A DNA stretch of 64,000 nt from Dillenia suffruticosa. Lineage: Eukaryota > Streptophyta > Magnoliopsida > Dilleniales > Dilleniaceae. A program made the position numbers and the translations under genes. Where the stretch lies: contig JAVTVX010000005.1 in NCBI GenBank assembly GCA_033439265.1, positions 1,684,001 through 1,748,000 on the forward strand, written 5' to 3'. Positions 11,257 through 23,200 of the stretch are shown piece by piece; within the stretch, counting starts at the first letter, position 1, and every line of letters starts with the position of its first letter. The notes below the pieces were generated by a model. That model ran no database searches and was not told where the DNA came from. It saw nothing but the letters and a program-made list of their open reading frames with translations.

Positions 11257-13402
11257 TAGTTTATGTATGTATGTATATGTGTGAATGTGCATTTATGTAT
11301 GCGCATGCATGTGGCAATCAAAAGAAGGACGAGGTTTGTACGCATCAAATGGTGGGCAGTTTCGTGGTGCAAAAGCCTTGAAATTTGGGTTGTCGGGCTT
11401 GCGGAAAAGAAGGAAAATGTGACGGATGGGTAATTAGAGGATGCCACATAAGGCTCATTAGTTGTTGTGGGCCACTTTCCCATGTTTAAAATCAACTCAA
11501 ATCGTCTGGAATCCAATTTTATTCTCTATCGGCCATTAGTTCATTTGGTGGGATTTTGCCATTCGTACATGATAATTACTTGCTTAAGGTTTAAGCCAAC
11601 ATCCAATAATGGCAAACAAACTTTGGGTTAAGAATGATTTTTCTAAACCCGGCTGGGTTTTTTGGAGTGTAGAGTTTTACAAATCTTTTCACTTATGGAA
11701 ATAAACATTCTCAAATAAACTTATTGATTTTATTTATTATTTGCAAATAAAGAAATTTAAAAATCGTGGATCATTATAAAGTAAATAAGTATTTTGAAAT
11801 TCTTAAATTTTAAATATTTTTGTCAAAATCTATTTCAAAATTTCACCGATTCTCATGATATTTTATGTTTTGTCTATAAAATAATTAAAATTTCTATCAA
11901 ATCCCTTGTATGAAAGAGAAAAGTAATCAATCATTAATTTCTTTATGAAAGAGAAAGGTAATCATTATTCACTTTCTTTATTAACCTCCATCGGAGATTT
12001 TTTCGGTATAATTCATTAGTCCTAAAATCAAGACAAACCATATAAATTCGTAAATTTATTTTAATATTTGATTATTTAATCCAAATATTAGCTTAGTTTC
12101 GGGTTATTTATTTGGATAAAAGGTTTTAGTAGAAAAATAAAGGAAAGGGAGAGTTTTTTAAAGAATATACTGACATTTGACAAAACAATTAGTCGGAGAA
12201 AAGAGAAAGGGAGGGACTTCAAATCTAATTTTTTAATTCCACTTGATCAGATCAATGGGTTTTGAAGGAGAAAGATTCTATTTTAAAATTATAAATATTA
12301 AATTTATTTATTTTTGATATACGTACTAAATTTACTTTTATACATCTATTTTAAAACACTAACAAAAAGTATAAAGGATAAAATAGTAAATTTATATATA
12401 TATTTTATTATATTCTCTCCTTTTGATTTTTTTATTTTACTTTTATTTTTTATATTTTTTATCACATATTTTGATGTTAAAGGTGATTTTTAATTTTAAT
12501 TTTATTTTTCTCCCTTTTCCATCCTCTTCCTTTTTTTTTTTCCCTTTATCTTCCTTTTCGCGAGATTGCCAAACACACTATTAATGTTTTGATTAACATG
12601 TTTTCTTATTTCATTTTATGATTTGGAAATTTGATGCATCATATTTTTGATTTTTCTTTTAGCATATGATTGTGTGACAGTATACTGCATTTTTATTTGC
12701 ATCTAATTAGTATATTATGATAGTATAATACTTATTTATGAACTTGATTTAAATGGGTAACTACGATAAGAGTAATTTAAGCTATTAAATTTCTATAATT
12801 TTATCATTATGCACATTTTAACAAATGTTGGTATTTTAAACACCACATAGAGTCATCTATGTATGGCCATTATGCATGTTATGATGTGTATGGTGATCTC
12901 ATTTTTGAATGTAATGAGTATTTCAACGTGACATCGAGCCCACTGTTTTTATTTTATTTTATTTTATTTTATTTTTAACTATTTTGAAAAAATTTTCGAA
13001 ATTTGGGTTGGGAATCATCTCTAGGTTTTGGCTTGTTGGGATAGGAAACAATGGAGGATGCTGTGGGCTGTCTCACTTGAAAAGATGTGTTGGTATGCGG
13101 GGTTGCTACATAAGGTTCAACCACGTGTTTTTGGTTCTTTTGAACCTTTTAGGGGAATATTTGTGAGTGGTTTCTGGTGGGATTTCTCCTCATCGTGTAA
13201 AGAAACAAAAGGGGAAGAGAGAACCCTTTTCACTTCACTTCCCAACATGAAGAAAGTAAATGTAAAATAGGAGTCCTACAAATTTTATGCTGCATGTTCG
13301 ACCCATAAAAAGGGGGACAACCGGACAAAAACAAAAAAAAAAAAGACATGCTTCGACGGGAAGTTTTGTGATGCTTTCCCATTAAGCATTCTTAGAGAGA
13401 GA

Positions 13403-13452
<50 letters not shown>

Positions 13453-14310
13453 TCACGAGGAGCATGGGAGGAAAGGAACGTTATTTGTTTGTCGTATTCG
13501 AAAATTTGTACCATGTTAAAATCATGATTTCTTTCCGAAAAAAAACCTAGTCACAATTTATTACCATGAACATAACTTTCTTTATTACAAAAGCATAAGT
13601 GTTAAACATATGACCATCTGTGTTATTTTTTTTACATCGAAAAATTTACACTCGAGATCTTTAAAAAAATAAATTGTTAGTATCAGTTGAGTTGAACGAT
13701 AGATTATTAATAACGAACCGTGTTATTAATATATGAAATATTTACACCAGTAATAATCCCAAACAAAAAGATAAATAAAAACATTAATAATAATAATTAA
13801 AAAAAAAAGAATAAAAGAACACGTCATAAATCACAAAAAAGGATCTTCGCATGGTTCTAATGTTTAGAGAATATTACCTCATGAATGAAATCAAACCCAT
13901 TTTGTGCTCTTCTTTTACACTAAAACCCTAGCAAAACTCTTCTTTCTCTCTCTCCAAAATTAATTGTTAAGCACTCACAAAAAACCTAGATATTTTATTT
14001 ACTTAGAATATGTAGAGAGAGAATATGAATGCAAAAAACATTTTGTGAGAAAAATGTTGTCATTACAAGCCGAGCTTTTTTATAACTTTAATAATAGATA
14101 TTGGGGCAATGATATGTTCTAAGAGTACTTTCTTTTTTTCTTTTTTCTTTTAAGTAAATGGTGAAAAAATAATTCGTTATGTATTTATCGTACAGTTGCG
14201 TAGAGTACTTTCTTTCTAACTATTATAAGTGTGTTGTTCCGGACATTATTAGAATGGTTACCTAAAAAATACCGACATTTAATGGTTTAATTGGTTTTGA
14301 AATTGACTTC
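11257..14310. other. AT-rich intergenic region with dispersed repeat
   Basis: No gene recognised. The part at about 12,120-12,580 resembles, in order of motifs, the 660 bp repeats at 54.8-56.7 kb: a GGGAG...TTCAAATCTAATTTTT block, then AAATTTATT..., then CCTTTT...GAGATTGCCAAAC. It is therefore probably another, older member of that repeat family. A GA microsatellite lies at 13,393-13,449. Two overlapping open frames near 12,984-13,270 have no family features. Confidence 0.45.
13393..13449. repeat. (GA)n microsatellite
   Basis: About 57 bases of GA repeat with one GGG interruption near the start. Confidence 0.95.
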
Positions 14311-14470
14311 CCTTAATTATGGTCAGGAGTTTTATCCCACATAGGAACGAAAAAATCAACGTTGAAAGATCTGCCTTCTCAATTGAATCCTGTAAGCGGT
14401 CGACCCAGATTAATCAGACCGAAACTTCGGATATTGAATTAGTTGTCTATGGGATCCAAAAAAAAAAAAC
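14311..14470 (+). mobile_element. SINE-like remnant, 3' part
   Basis: The sequence contains CAGATTAATCAGACCGAAAC followed by a GGATATTGAA-like motif and a poly-A run at 14,459. This order matches the 3' half of the better preserved SINE at 47,315-47,541. The tRNA-like head is not recognisable, so the copy is old or 5' truncated. Confidence 0.35.
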
Positions 14471-14559
14471 ACATGCGTAAAATATCCTACTTATAAAATT
14501 TTATGGCTTAGGAGACGCCATTGATGGAGTGGAAGCCTTCTTGTTATTAACCAGGTAAG

Positions 14560-14910
14560 GATGGGAATTGGGAATGAATGGAAACCTATGGAAATACCAA
14601 AGTTCCTACAAAAGTGCTGATTATGTATCAAAGATTGAATGAGAGCGTCCTACTAAGGATAAATTAGATAATTAAGAAAAGGAATCAACTCCCATAACAG
14701 TAACAGGTATGCCCTTTATGCAATAGAGAAGATGAAACGATCAAAGATTTATTTCTTTCATGAAAAAGAAAAAAAAAAAAAAAACCCGCTTAGTATGGAT
14801 GGATTGCCTGCCACGGTTGGGATTTAAAATCTCATTACCTAGTTCTATGAAAGAAATGCTGGACTAGTGGAGGAGAGAGGAGTGAATGTTTTCTCGTATA
14901 AAGAAAAAAA
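14560..14910 (+). mobile_element. LINE remnant with zinc-binding RT-associated domain
   Basis: Scattered in-frame pieces read KVLIMYQRLNESVLL, then CPLCNREDETIKDLFLSC, then VWMDCLPRLGFKISLPSSMK. The C-P-L-C...E-T-I-x-D-L-F-L-x-C pattern is the zinc-binding zf-RVT motif found downstream of the reverse transcriptase in plant LINEs. Stops and an A-run break the frame, so this is a dead fragment. No element ends were found. Confidence 0.65.
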
Positions 14911-16607
14911 AAAAAGATCATGTAAGTTGGTGCAATCATAGAGCACCCGCCATTAATAAAAAATTTAAGCTTTTTTGCTGATTGAAAAAAAAAACATAGT
15001 ACTCTCATTGTTATGAGAAGAGTACTCCCACCTGATCATTGCCTCAATATTTTGACAATTAAGATTCTGAATTTGAGTGATTGGGAAGCCCAATCCCCTA
15101 ATTCTTTTAGAAATTAGAATAGAAGATAAAATAGTCAAATCAACATTTTGGGCAATATTTCGTTGTATTTATGAAATTTGGCACAACTATAATTAGTGCC
15201 TTATGGATTTTACAAATGCAAAATTAATTCATATTAGAACAATAGCCAACACCCTGTGCTACATTAGGAAGTTCACAATTTTCTTTAAACCAGATGTTGG
15301 TTTAAAAAAAAAAAAAATTGTACAATTTTATTACGAAAATAAATTTGTCGAAAAAAGTTATTAGGAAGAAGACAAACAAAGTCAAAGATATCTTATTTCT
15401 AAATAGAAAAACGAAAAACGAAAAAGAAAAAGCAAAAAACTCATGCATACATGCTGGGTTGTGTTGATTCGTTTTCTAGCCCATTGGGTTGAGCCCAATA
15501 GAAGTCCAACTTCTGAAACGAGACAAATCTTGGGCCCAACACATATGGAAGTTGACCGGCTGGCCTTTTTTTCTTTTTTTCTTTTCTAATTTTTTTTTAA
15601 CCAATCTGTATTCAAATCGGCATTCTGACTAATTCGATCAAAATATTATTTGGTTCAATTTAGGGAGAGCTCTCCCAACATAGTGATCAGTTGGCTTTGA
15701 CTACAAGTGATATATAATTTTTTTTTTTTTACTTTTTGGCCAAATTACTTAGAAAATACTATATTTCCCATTTATTTACGCTTTGCAAACCAGTGACAAC
15801 AAGATGTAATATGTTACGGTTACCATACTCAAAACATATTTTGTCAGTCCATTATTTAAATAATTGGATTTTCTAAATATTAAATTTGAAGGATAGTTTC
15901 GTATAATAGATTTCAAATTTTAGTGTATTAAATGAAACCTAGGGAAAAATGATATATAGAAATTCTTTTTTTTTAATTTACCTTTTTTTAAATAATAAAA
16001 TACATTTTAGGAAAACTTACAATCATACTCATAGTTTTACCCATTAATGTACTCCATAATCTTTTAAGGCCATTATGTAACGAACAACTCTTTACAGCAC
16101 AAAAATCGGATCAAACAAAAAGATTAAATTTTATATTATATCAAAGCCAAAGAAATCTTTTGGAATAGACTGTACTTCACAAGATTATAAAAAAAAATTA
16201 TGAGATATTTGTATAATAATCCCATAAAAGCATTGTCATGAAAAGCTGCTTTAATTCGGATCCCAATACATATAAATATTATTAGCATAATAAATAAAAA
16301 AAATTCAATTTTTTTTTTACAAATTCTAATTGTGTTAATTTATTTTGTCTTTTCACCTTACATGACTAATATTTTGAGCGAAAGGTTAGTCTAACACTGT
16401 GATTGTTCATCGCAAGGTTCTTACACCAAATTTTTTTCAGTTGGGTAACTAAATACTTTATTATTTTAATTAGAAATTTCGAGTTTAAGCATTGAAAATG
16501 TCAAAAAATGATTTAGAAGAATCAACTCCTAAATGAACCACACAGTACTCAAATCGAATTAATTAGGTAAAATCTAGATAGCGATAATAAAAATCTAAAA
16601 AAAACAC

Positions 16608-16786
16608 AAGGTTCTTATACCAAAATCATGAGTTCGACTCGTAATTTGGATATGAAATAACTATATTAGGGAAACCCCTATCCTTTAAAGGAAGATATCA
16701 GATGAATCAATTTGGATTAATCAGAACGAAATTTTAGATATCCACAATCGGAAGTATCTCTTTGATCAAAAAATATAAGGCTCTTA
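16608..16786 (+). mobile_element. SINE-like element with imperfect target-site duplication
   Basis: A segment with a B-box-like GAGTTCGACTCG and a 3' domain GGATTAATCAGAACGAAAT resembles the SINE family seen at 27.2 and 47.3 kb. It is flanked by AAGGTTCTTA (16608-16617) and AAGGCTCTTA (16777-16786), which differ at one of ten positions and may be the target-site duplication. A convincing A box was not seen, so the 5' end may be truncated. Confidence 0.4.
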
Positions 16787-17210
16787 GTGATAAATTAGCA
16801 TAAAAAATTAACAAAATTCATATAATTTTATAACAAAAGTGATCATATAAAAAAACATTTCAATGACAAAAGTTAGATTAATTCAATTCAATATAAAAAG
16901 CAGAGTTGAGAGCCAGGGCCATGATAAGATCATAATCTTGAAAACAACTTCATTGTCAAAACTTCATTTTTAATAAAAAGAGCCACTTATTTTATATTGA
17001 AAAACAGAGCTTTACGAATTTCTTTCCCCCTTTTTTAATCGAGTTTACAAAATTATTTGCATATAACTTGAGGAGCAAGCCTAGTCACGTGTACAGAACG
17101 TGCAACCGACCTTGGAAATGTGAAAGAATCGCACGCTATATGATATTCCTTTCTCAGCACAACCCTATAACGAAAGTGGGCCATTTCCGTCCAACCAAAG
17201 TCAAATAGCT

Positions 17211-17257
17211 CTCTTTCTCTCTCTCTCTTCCTATGCTTATGTCTCTGGAAAACCCTA
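17211..17257 (+). promoter_or_regulatory. CT-rich tract and telo-box in the TIM50 5' region
   Basis: A CT-rich tract (about 17211-17229) is followed by AAACCCTAG at about 17249-17257, about 30 bp before the TIM50 start codon. AAACCCTA telo-boxes are common in plant 5' regions of genes for ribosome biogenesis and mitochondrial functions. No TATA box was identified. Confidence 0.45.
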
Positions 17258-17287
17258 GTCGGAGTAACTTCATAGTAGAATCTAATA

Positions 17288-20179
17288 ATGTCAGCAAACC
17301 TGGTTCGATCTCGACTTCTCTCTGGCCTTTCAAAACAAAAATGCCTATTCTCCACCAACATCACTGTTGAGCCTCCTAAAGATCCTCTCGCCGGTGCTTC
17401 TTCCATCATCGCCGAGCAGTCTTCGTCGTCCACGCCCCCTCCTCCGCCTCCGGCGGCTGAGCCTCTGCCGGAGAATAAGAAGTCCTTTGGATTTCTCAAA
17501 TTCACTCTATTCGGAGCTCTCACTGGAGTCACTACTGCTGTTGGTTATGCGACTTACGGTTCGTCTTGTTCTTTGGTTCGCTCACTCCAGTTTCTCTCCT
17601 TCGTATATTATTGAATATATAATTTGTATGCTTAGCTTGAATTAGGGTTTATAACGCTCAATTTCTGTGCTGCTAATTGATTTTGTTGAACTCTTTTGCG
17701 TGCTCTAAGAGCTAAATATCCGTTTCAGTTTCTTTTGTTAAATGTCTTTGTTTTGTTCCTGAGAAGTTTTCTATCATTTGTGAAGAAATTTGAAGGGAAA
17801 AAATGAGATGAGATTCCTTTCATGAATACATACATAGAAATGTGTGTATATATATTTATGAACTGAATTAGTGTTATTATTTTTAATATTATTATTCATA
17901 GGAGATCAATTAAGGTTCAATTTACATGCCACTGCTTGTTTTTTTGTTGTCATTTTGAAGAACTGTTTTGTGTGGCAGAGTGGGTTTTCTGGTTGCCCAA
18001 TGAAATGAATGTTTTCATTTGTGTTATTAAGTAAAAGTACTCATGAGAAATGAAACCTATGAAATTCAATATACTTAACTACAATTAACCTTGTGGGGGT
18101 TTATTTCTAGTATTAGGAGAAATCTTTCATTCTAAATGCTACTACCTGCACCTTGTAGACATATATGTTGTGACGAAAATTGAAACCACTGACAACAATA
18201 GATTTACATAAAATATTTTGTCCCTATGAAAATGGAACCATTTTAATAAAAACATTGAATTTCTATTCTTCCCTTTTTTTGAAGTATTATGATTTGGCTT
18301 GGAAATGTTTGGTATTTTCTGTTTATGAAATTATGTTGGGTTATTAAGTTTTTGATTAGTCACTTAAATGTTGTCTCTGCAGCGTACAGTTCGGATGAAA
18401 TAGATGAGAAGATGAAGGGTCTACGTGCATATACTAACTATCACCCACCAGAGGATGCATCTTCTCTTGAGGTGAGCATTTTTTTTTTAAATCTTAGTTT
18501 TATCAGTGCTTATATAAGGCAGAGTGTTAGTTCCTCTGCTGTTTCTACCACTTGAATTTGTTAAGGATAAATGTTAGCCCAGTTTAGTAGCAAACCGGTT
18601 TTCTTCCATTTAGATTAGTAAAGATATTTTATCAGGATGAGAAGAGCCAAACGTGGTTTGGTCATTATTTTGGCTGTGATTGTATGGCCAATCGGCATGA
18701 CAGTAATTCCCTTCTATTGGTTAGACTTATTAAGATTATTTTGTCATTTTTTTTTCTTAGAAATGAGCGGGAACTGTGCCCAATCTGTGGATTTATTGCC
18801 ATTTAGTGGCATGCAAAATGCTCATTGCTGGACATTGACAATACAAATTTGACTTTTTAATATAATTCTCGGATCCAAATCTCCTACAGGATTCATTAAT
18901 TAAGCCATCAATGTTCATCTGTAAGGACAGAGTCTTCCTATTGATCATTTGTGGGAAAATATTGTCACATTCTATTTGGGCCTCAGCTGCAGGTGGCTTT
19001 CCTGGCTACTCTTTTCAGGGATATTAGTAGGGATTGGAGTACTTTTCTAGTTTAATTGTTCTTTTTCTTTTCTTCTCTTAATTTTCTTGTGCTTCTAAGA
19101 TGAACCGTATTTTCCATTAGAGCAAAGGAAAAAAAAAAAAAACATTGCTTCTCATCCCCAAAAGATCCCTAACCAATATGCTGGAGCTTTACAGCTTTTG
19201 AAGATGAAGAATGGGTGTTTTCCTCAATTCTTTGCTCATAAAATTTAACATTATGTTATTATGCTGCGGTTATTTGAATAATAGTTAAATTTTTTGTTAT
19301 TCTTAGTTATTTTGTCACCTAATTGAATTAAAAAAAAAAAGAAATTCACCCATGTTCATTGTGTCTGGATTTTAGTTATTGTTACCATATAGACGAGCAA
19401 AATATCATTAGAGTGACTCTAAATCTGTTTTGTAGAAATTTCAAGGCTTGTTCTACTCTACTGCACTGACAGGTCGGTGTTGTAACGGTTCTTCTTCTCA
19501 TATTTCTTATTACACCATGCTCTAGAGAGTAGTAAATGTGCATACAGACTCCTTGCAATATGCTTCCTTTACTTCTGTTCAGTCTTTGAACTTGGCCTTT
19601 TCAGTGAGCTCATTGTTATGCATGCATAGCAAAGTTCCTCCATTGAAAAGTGGCCCTCAAGTCTTTTTCGGTATTGTCATTGTCACTGAAGCTCAGATGC
19701 TCTCACAGATCCTCACTGGGGTATAAAATTGTTAACGTTATTAGTGTAAAATGCTACATATATATTACTTTAGTTTGGGATGGAGCCGAGATTTTTGCTT
19801 TGGTGGGACAAAAAAAATAAACTATAAAAAGTTTGTAGCGAAAAATCATTAAAGATATAATAAACAAGAGAAGAAAAATATTATTTAAATAACATTAAAT
19901 AAACAAAAGGAGCTAAATTACTGAATAAAGGAGGGCAAAAAAATTTAGTGAAAAGAATTGTATCCCACACTATAAGAAAACAAACTAATCTAGCACCTAA
20001 AATCAGTCAAATTGATTAGAATAGATACTTGCACAAACATCTAATGATCAACACACACCATGCACTCACAGACATAAGTATACACACACATAAGGGAAAA
20101 AATCATGGAATTGCATTTTGTTGCTGATGTGAAGAAACCTAATAATCATTGACTGAATGAAGATGAACCCACAACATTC

Positions 20180-20228
<49 letters not shown>

Positions 20229-23200
20229 TAAAAATATTTTAAATTTCTTTTGGGAGGCCATGGCCCCAGGCTGAAGCCCCCCCCCCAAAAAAAATCCACC
20301 TTTGCTTTAGTCGACTCACTTAAACTAGCGGCACAATTTTCCTAAGTAGCATATCATGTAGGCCTTTTGAACTACTTCTCATCTCTTGTGCATAAAATAA
20401 CCTTGCCAAAGAAATAGCTGGCAACCTTACAGCATTATACCTTTAACTGCTGATTCCAGGACAACATTGATTACTTTGCAGACATGTTAACTAAGTTATA
20501 AGATTTACCAATATCAATGCTAAATCAGATGAGCAACACATGTGGGTATCCTACATAAGATCAATTTCATGATGCAAGAAATAAAGAGATAGATAGAGGA
20601 TATATTGTCTTGATTTTTTGAATCAATGGATTAATATGTTGCATATATTTCCATGTGATTTCTTGTGTGCTTATAACTTTCAATATGCCCTTGAGCCAAG
20701 TCTCTGAATGACCTTAAGAAGCTATATTCATGCAGTAGTGCCACTGATCTGTATAAACGCATTCAATGAAAATCAGGAAGTATGTAGTGGTTGGGGGAGA
20801 AAATGTCAAAAATTTATTGGTTGATGTGGTCCAGGTTGCAAAACAAACAAAATAATGTGTCATTCACCACATGCTGCATGGTTGATGTGGTCCAGGTTGT
20901 GGAGCAAGTAAAATATTGCGTCATTCAACACATGTTGCACTTCTATTGATATCATCACTGTTAATCACTTCTGCTGCATTTTCTGGTATAGAGGACTCCA
21001 TCCTTAGTATCAGTAATTTTCATTATCAGAACATCCTTTCTCTTTGTTATTGCAGGGTTTGCCAAAGCAATTGACTTTTACTTGGATTTAAGGAGGTCAA
21101 TCGAGGAGCAAGTTAGAGTGAGTGTTGTTCTCTTTTTTTTGGGTCTGTAGCTGCAATATTAGGCATCATATCTTACCTCTCTTTCTGAATAGGGTTTTAC
21201 AGAGCCATCCTCAGATAAGCTTCTTCCTGATTTACACCCTCAGGAACAGCATGTTTTTACGCTAGTTCTAGATCTAAATGAGACACTCTTATATTCTGAC
21301 TGGAAGGTAAGGTCTCTCTTTTGAGAAGGCTGTTTCACCTCTTTTATTATATTTTAAGTTATTAGTTTTTCAATTTCTGACTTTTCTGGTTGATTACTGT
21401 CATATTGTCCAACAATATTTGAATCCCTTGTATGTTGATATCCTGCATTGGGGTTGGTCATATCCGTTTGAAGAGTGTGATGGGATTGGAATGAAGACTT
21501 TGAGTGCATGCATGTTTGCCTTGTGCATGTCTGTGTTTGTGGATGTTTGTTCAATGTTACTGATGTATATAAAATTCTGTTGTTGTTCAAAGCGTGACAG
21601 AGGCTGGAGAACATTCAAAAGACCTGGGGTTGATGCCTTTTTGGAACATCTTGCTCAATTCTACGAAATCGTTGTTTTCTCTGACCAGCTCAGTATGGTA
21701 TTCCCATCCCTTGTTACTGTATTACATGTGTTTTGTCTTTTCAATTCCAGTTAATATATTTATGCTGATGCTTTTCTTGTGTCTACAGTATGTTGATCCT
21801 GTGGTTGAAAGATTGGATCCAAAGGGATGTATACGATACAGGCTGTCCAGAGCCGCAACTAAATATCGGGGTGGGAAGCATTATAGGGTAAGTATCTAAG
21901 CTTCTTATTGTGGTAGAATGAGTCATTCTTAGCCATGGGGTAATGCAACTTCTTTTGACAGCTTATTCTTTTTCTCCCCTTCTTTAAAAGTTTTCCTCTG
22001 GCCATACCTTTGCTTGTTTCCATATATTGGTTTTCTTACTTTTGATCATTCCCGATATAGATCCGGGCCAAAAAAGAAAAAAGAATATCTTCAATGTGTT
22101 GGAGATTATCATTTGAAATTATGGTTACGGCTAGGGATTCCGAAGTACAGTTTATCAAGGTCATGAATTGTCCCTCATTATAACCCAAGAAAAGAAAAAG
22201 TGACTATGAAATGGAGAAATATCTTTAATGGATTTCGAGCTTTGTAATGGCCTTTTGAAAGATTCAGGAATTGTAATGATGGATATGTGGCTGCTGTGAT
22301 CCAACTCAGTTCTGGACCCATATCTCAGCTTTTCATGTATTAATAACTGCTAATGTTGTTGTCTAAGAGCCATTAAGAAATGGTTGGAGATGAATATTAA
22401 GAAATTTTCCGTTTTATGTCTTCGAGATGCATGCCTATCCTGTGTCTGAACCAATTTTCTTCTCAATGTTTTATGCCTGTATGATAACTATCACATTTTC
22501 AGTTGGTTAACACATGGTGAATGGCTTGGAGTTTTAACATGTGTAAGAGTTTAAAGTAAAGTGCACTTTGCGCGCTTGCTTCCATTTTTGTGGTTGAATC
22601 ATTATGCACCAAGTCAACTGTCACAGAGGCTGAACAGTTGTTAAGTAAATCAAGCTGCATCCTGGGAGTTTTATTCTTCTTATTATTAGCATTGAGTAAG
22701 GGAGGTTCACATCTAACCACATGTAACTTACCATAGTGTAATCTAATAGATGGCTCAAGCATATGATAAAGCCGGTGGCTCAAGTGCTGAGGATATAGAC
22801 TTTGCCAATATAGGAGGCCAGGAGAAGGTAGCTGCTGCATGGTTGGTAGAATGCCTTTTTCTCAATTGAGGAGCTCATCAGTTCCTTGGGGCTGTGGTTT
22901 TTCTTGTGCTGCTTGTAACCTATTTAGCTTCTAAGATTTTTTGCTCTAGATGTCAAACATTCTACATGACATATATGTCAAATTCTATTCATCACCTGTT
23001 AATGATGAAGATAAGTTCCATAGCTATTAGATCCATTGGTTTTTTTTTTAATATTTTTTAAATAAGATATCTGGAAATTTTTCTATGCTTATGTAACTAG
23101 AGAAATTATTGTTTAGTTGTCGTACATCCATGTGTATGACTGTTGGAGTGGATCTTGAAAGGTCTATTGTTGAATTAAAAGAATTCTACCATCACTTTTT

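Noticed and set aside
12984..13270. two overlapping short plus-strand frames
   Set aside because: No recognisable family, different frames compete, and the region is repeat-like AT-rich DNA.
17053..17532. 159-residue minus-strand open frame
   Set aside because: It lies opposite TIM50 exon 1 and its promoter. The plus strand has the correct presequence, phases and family motifs, so this is a shadow.
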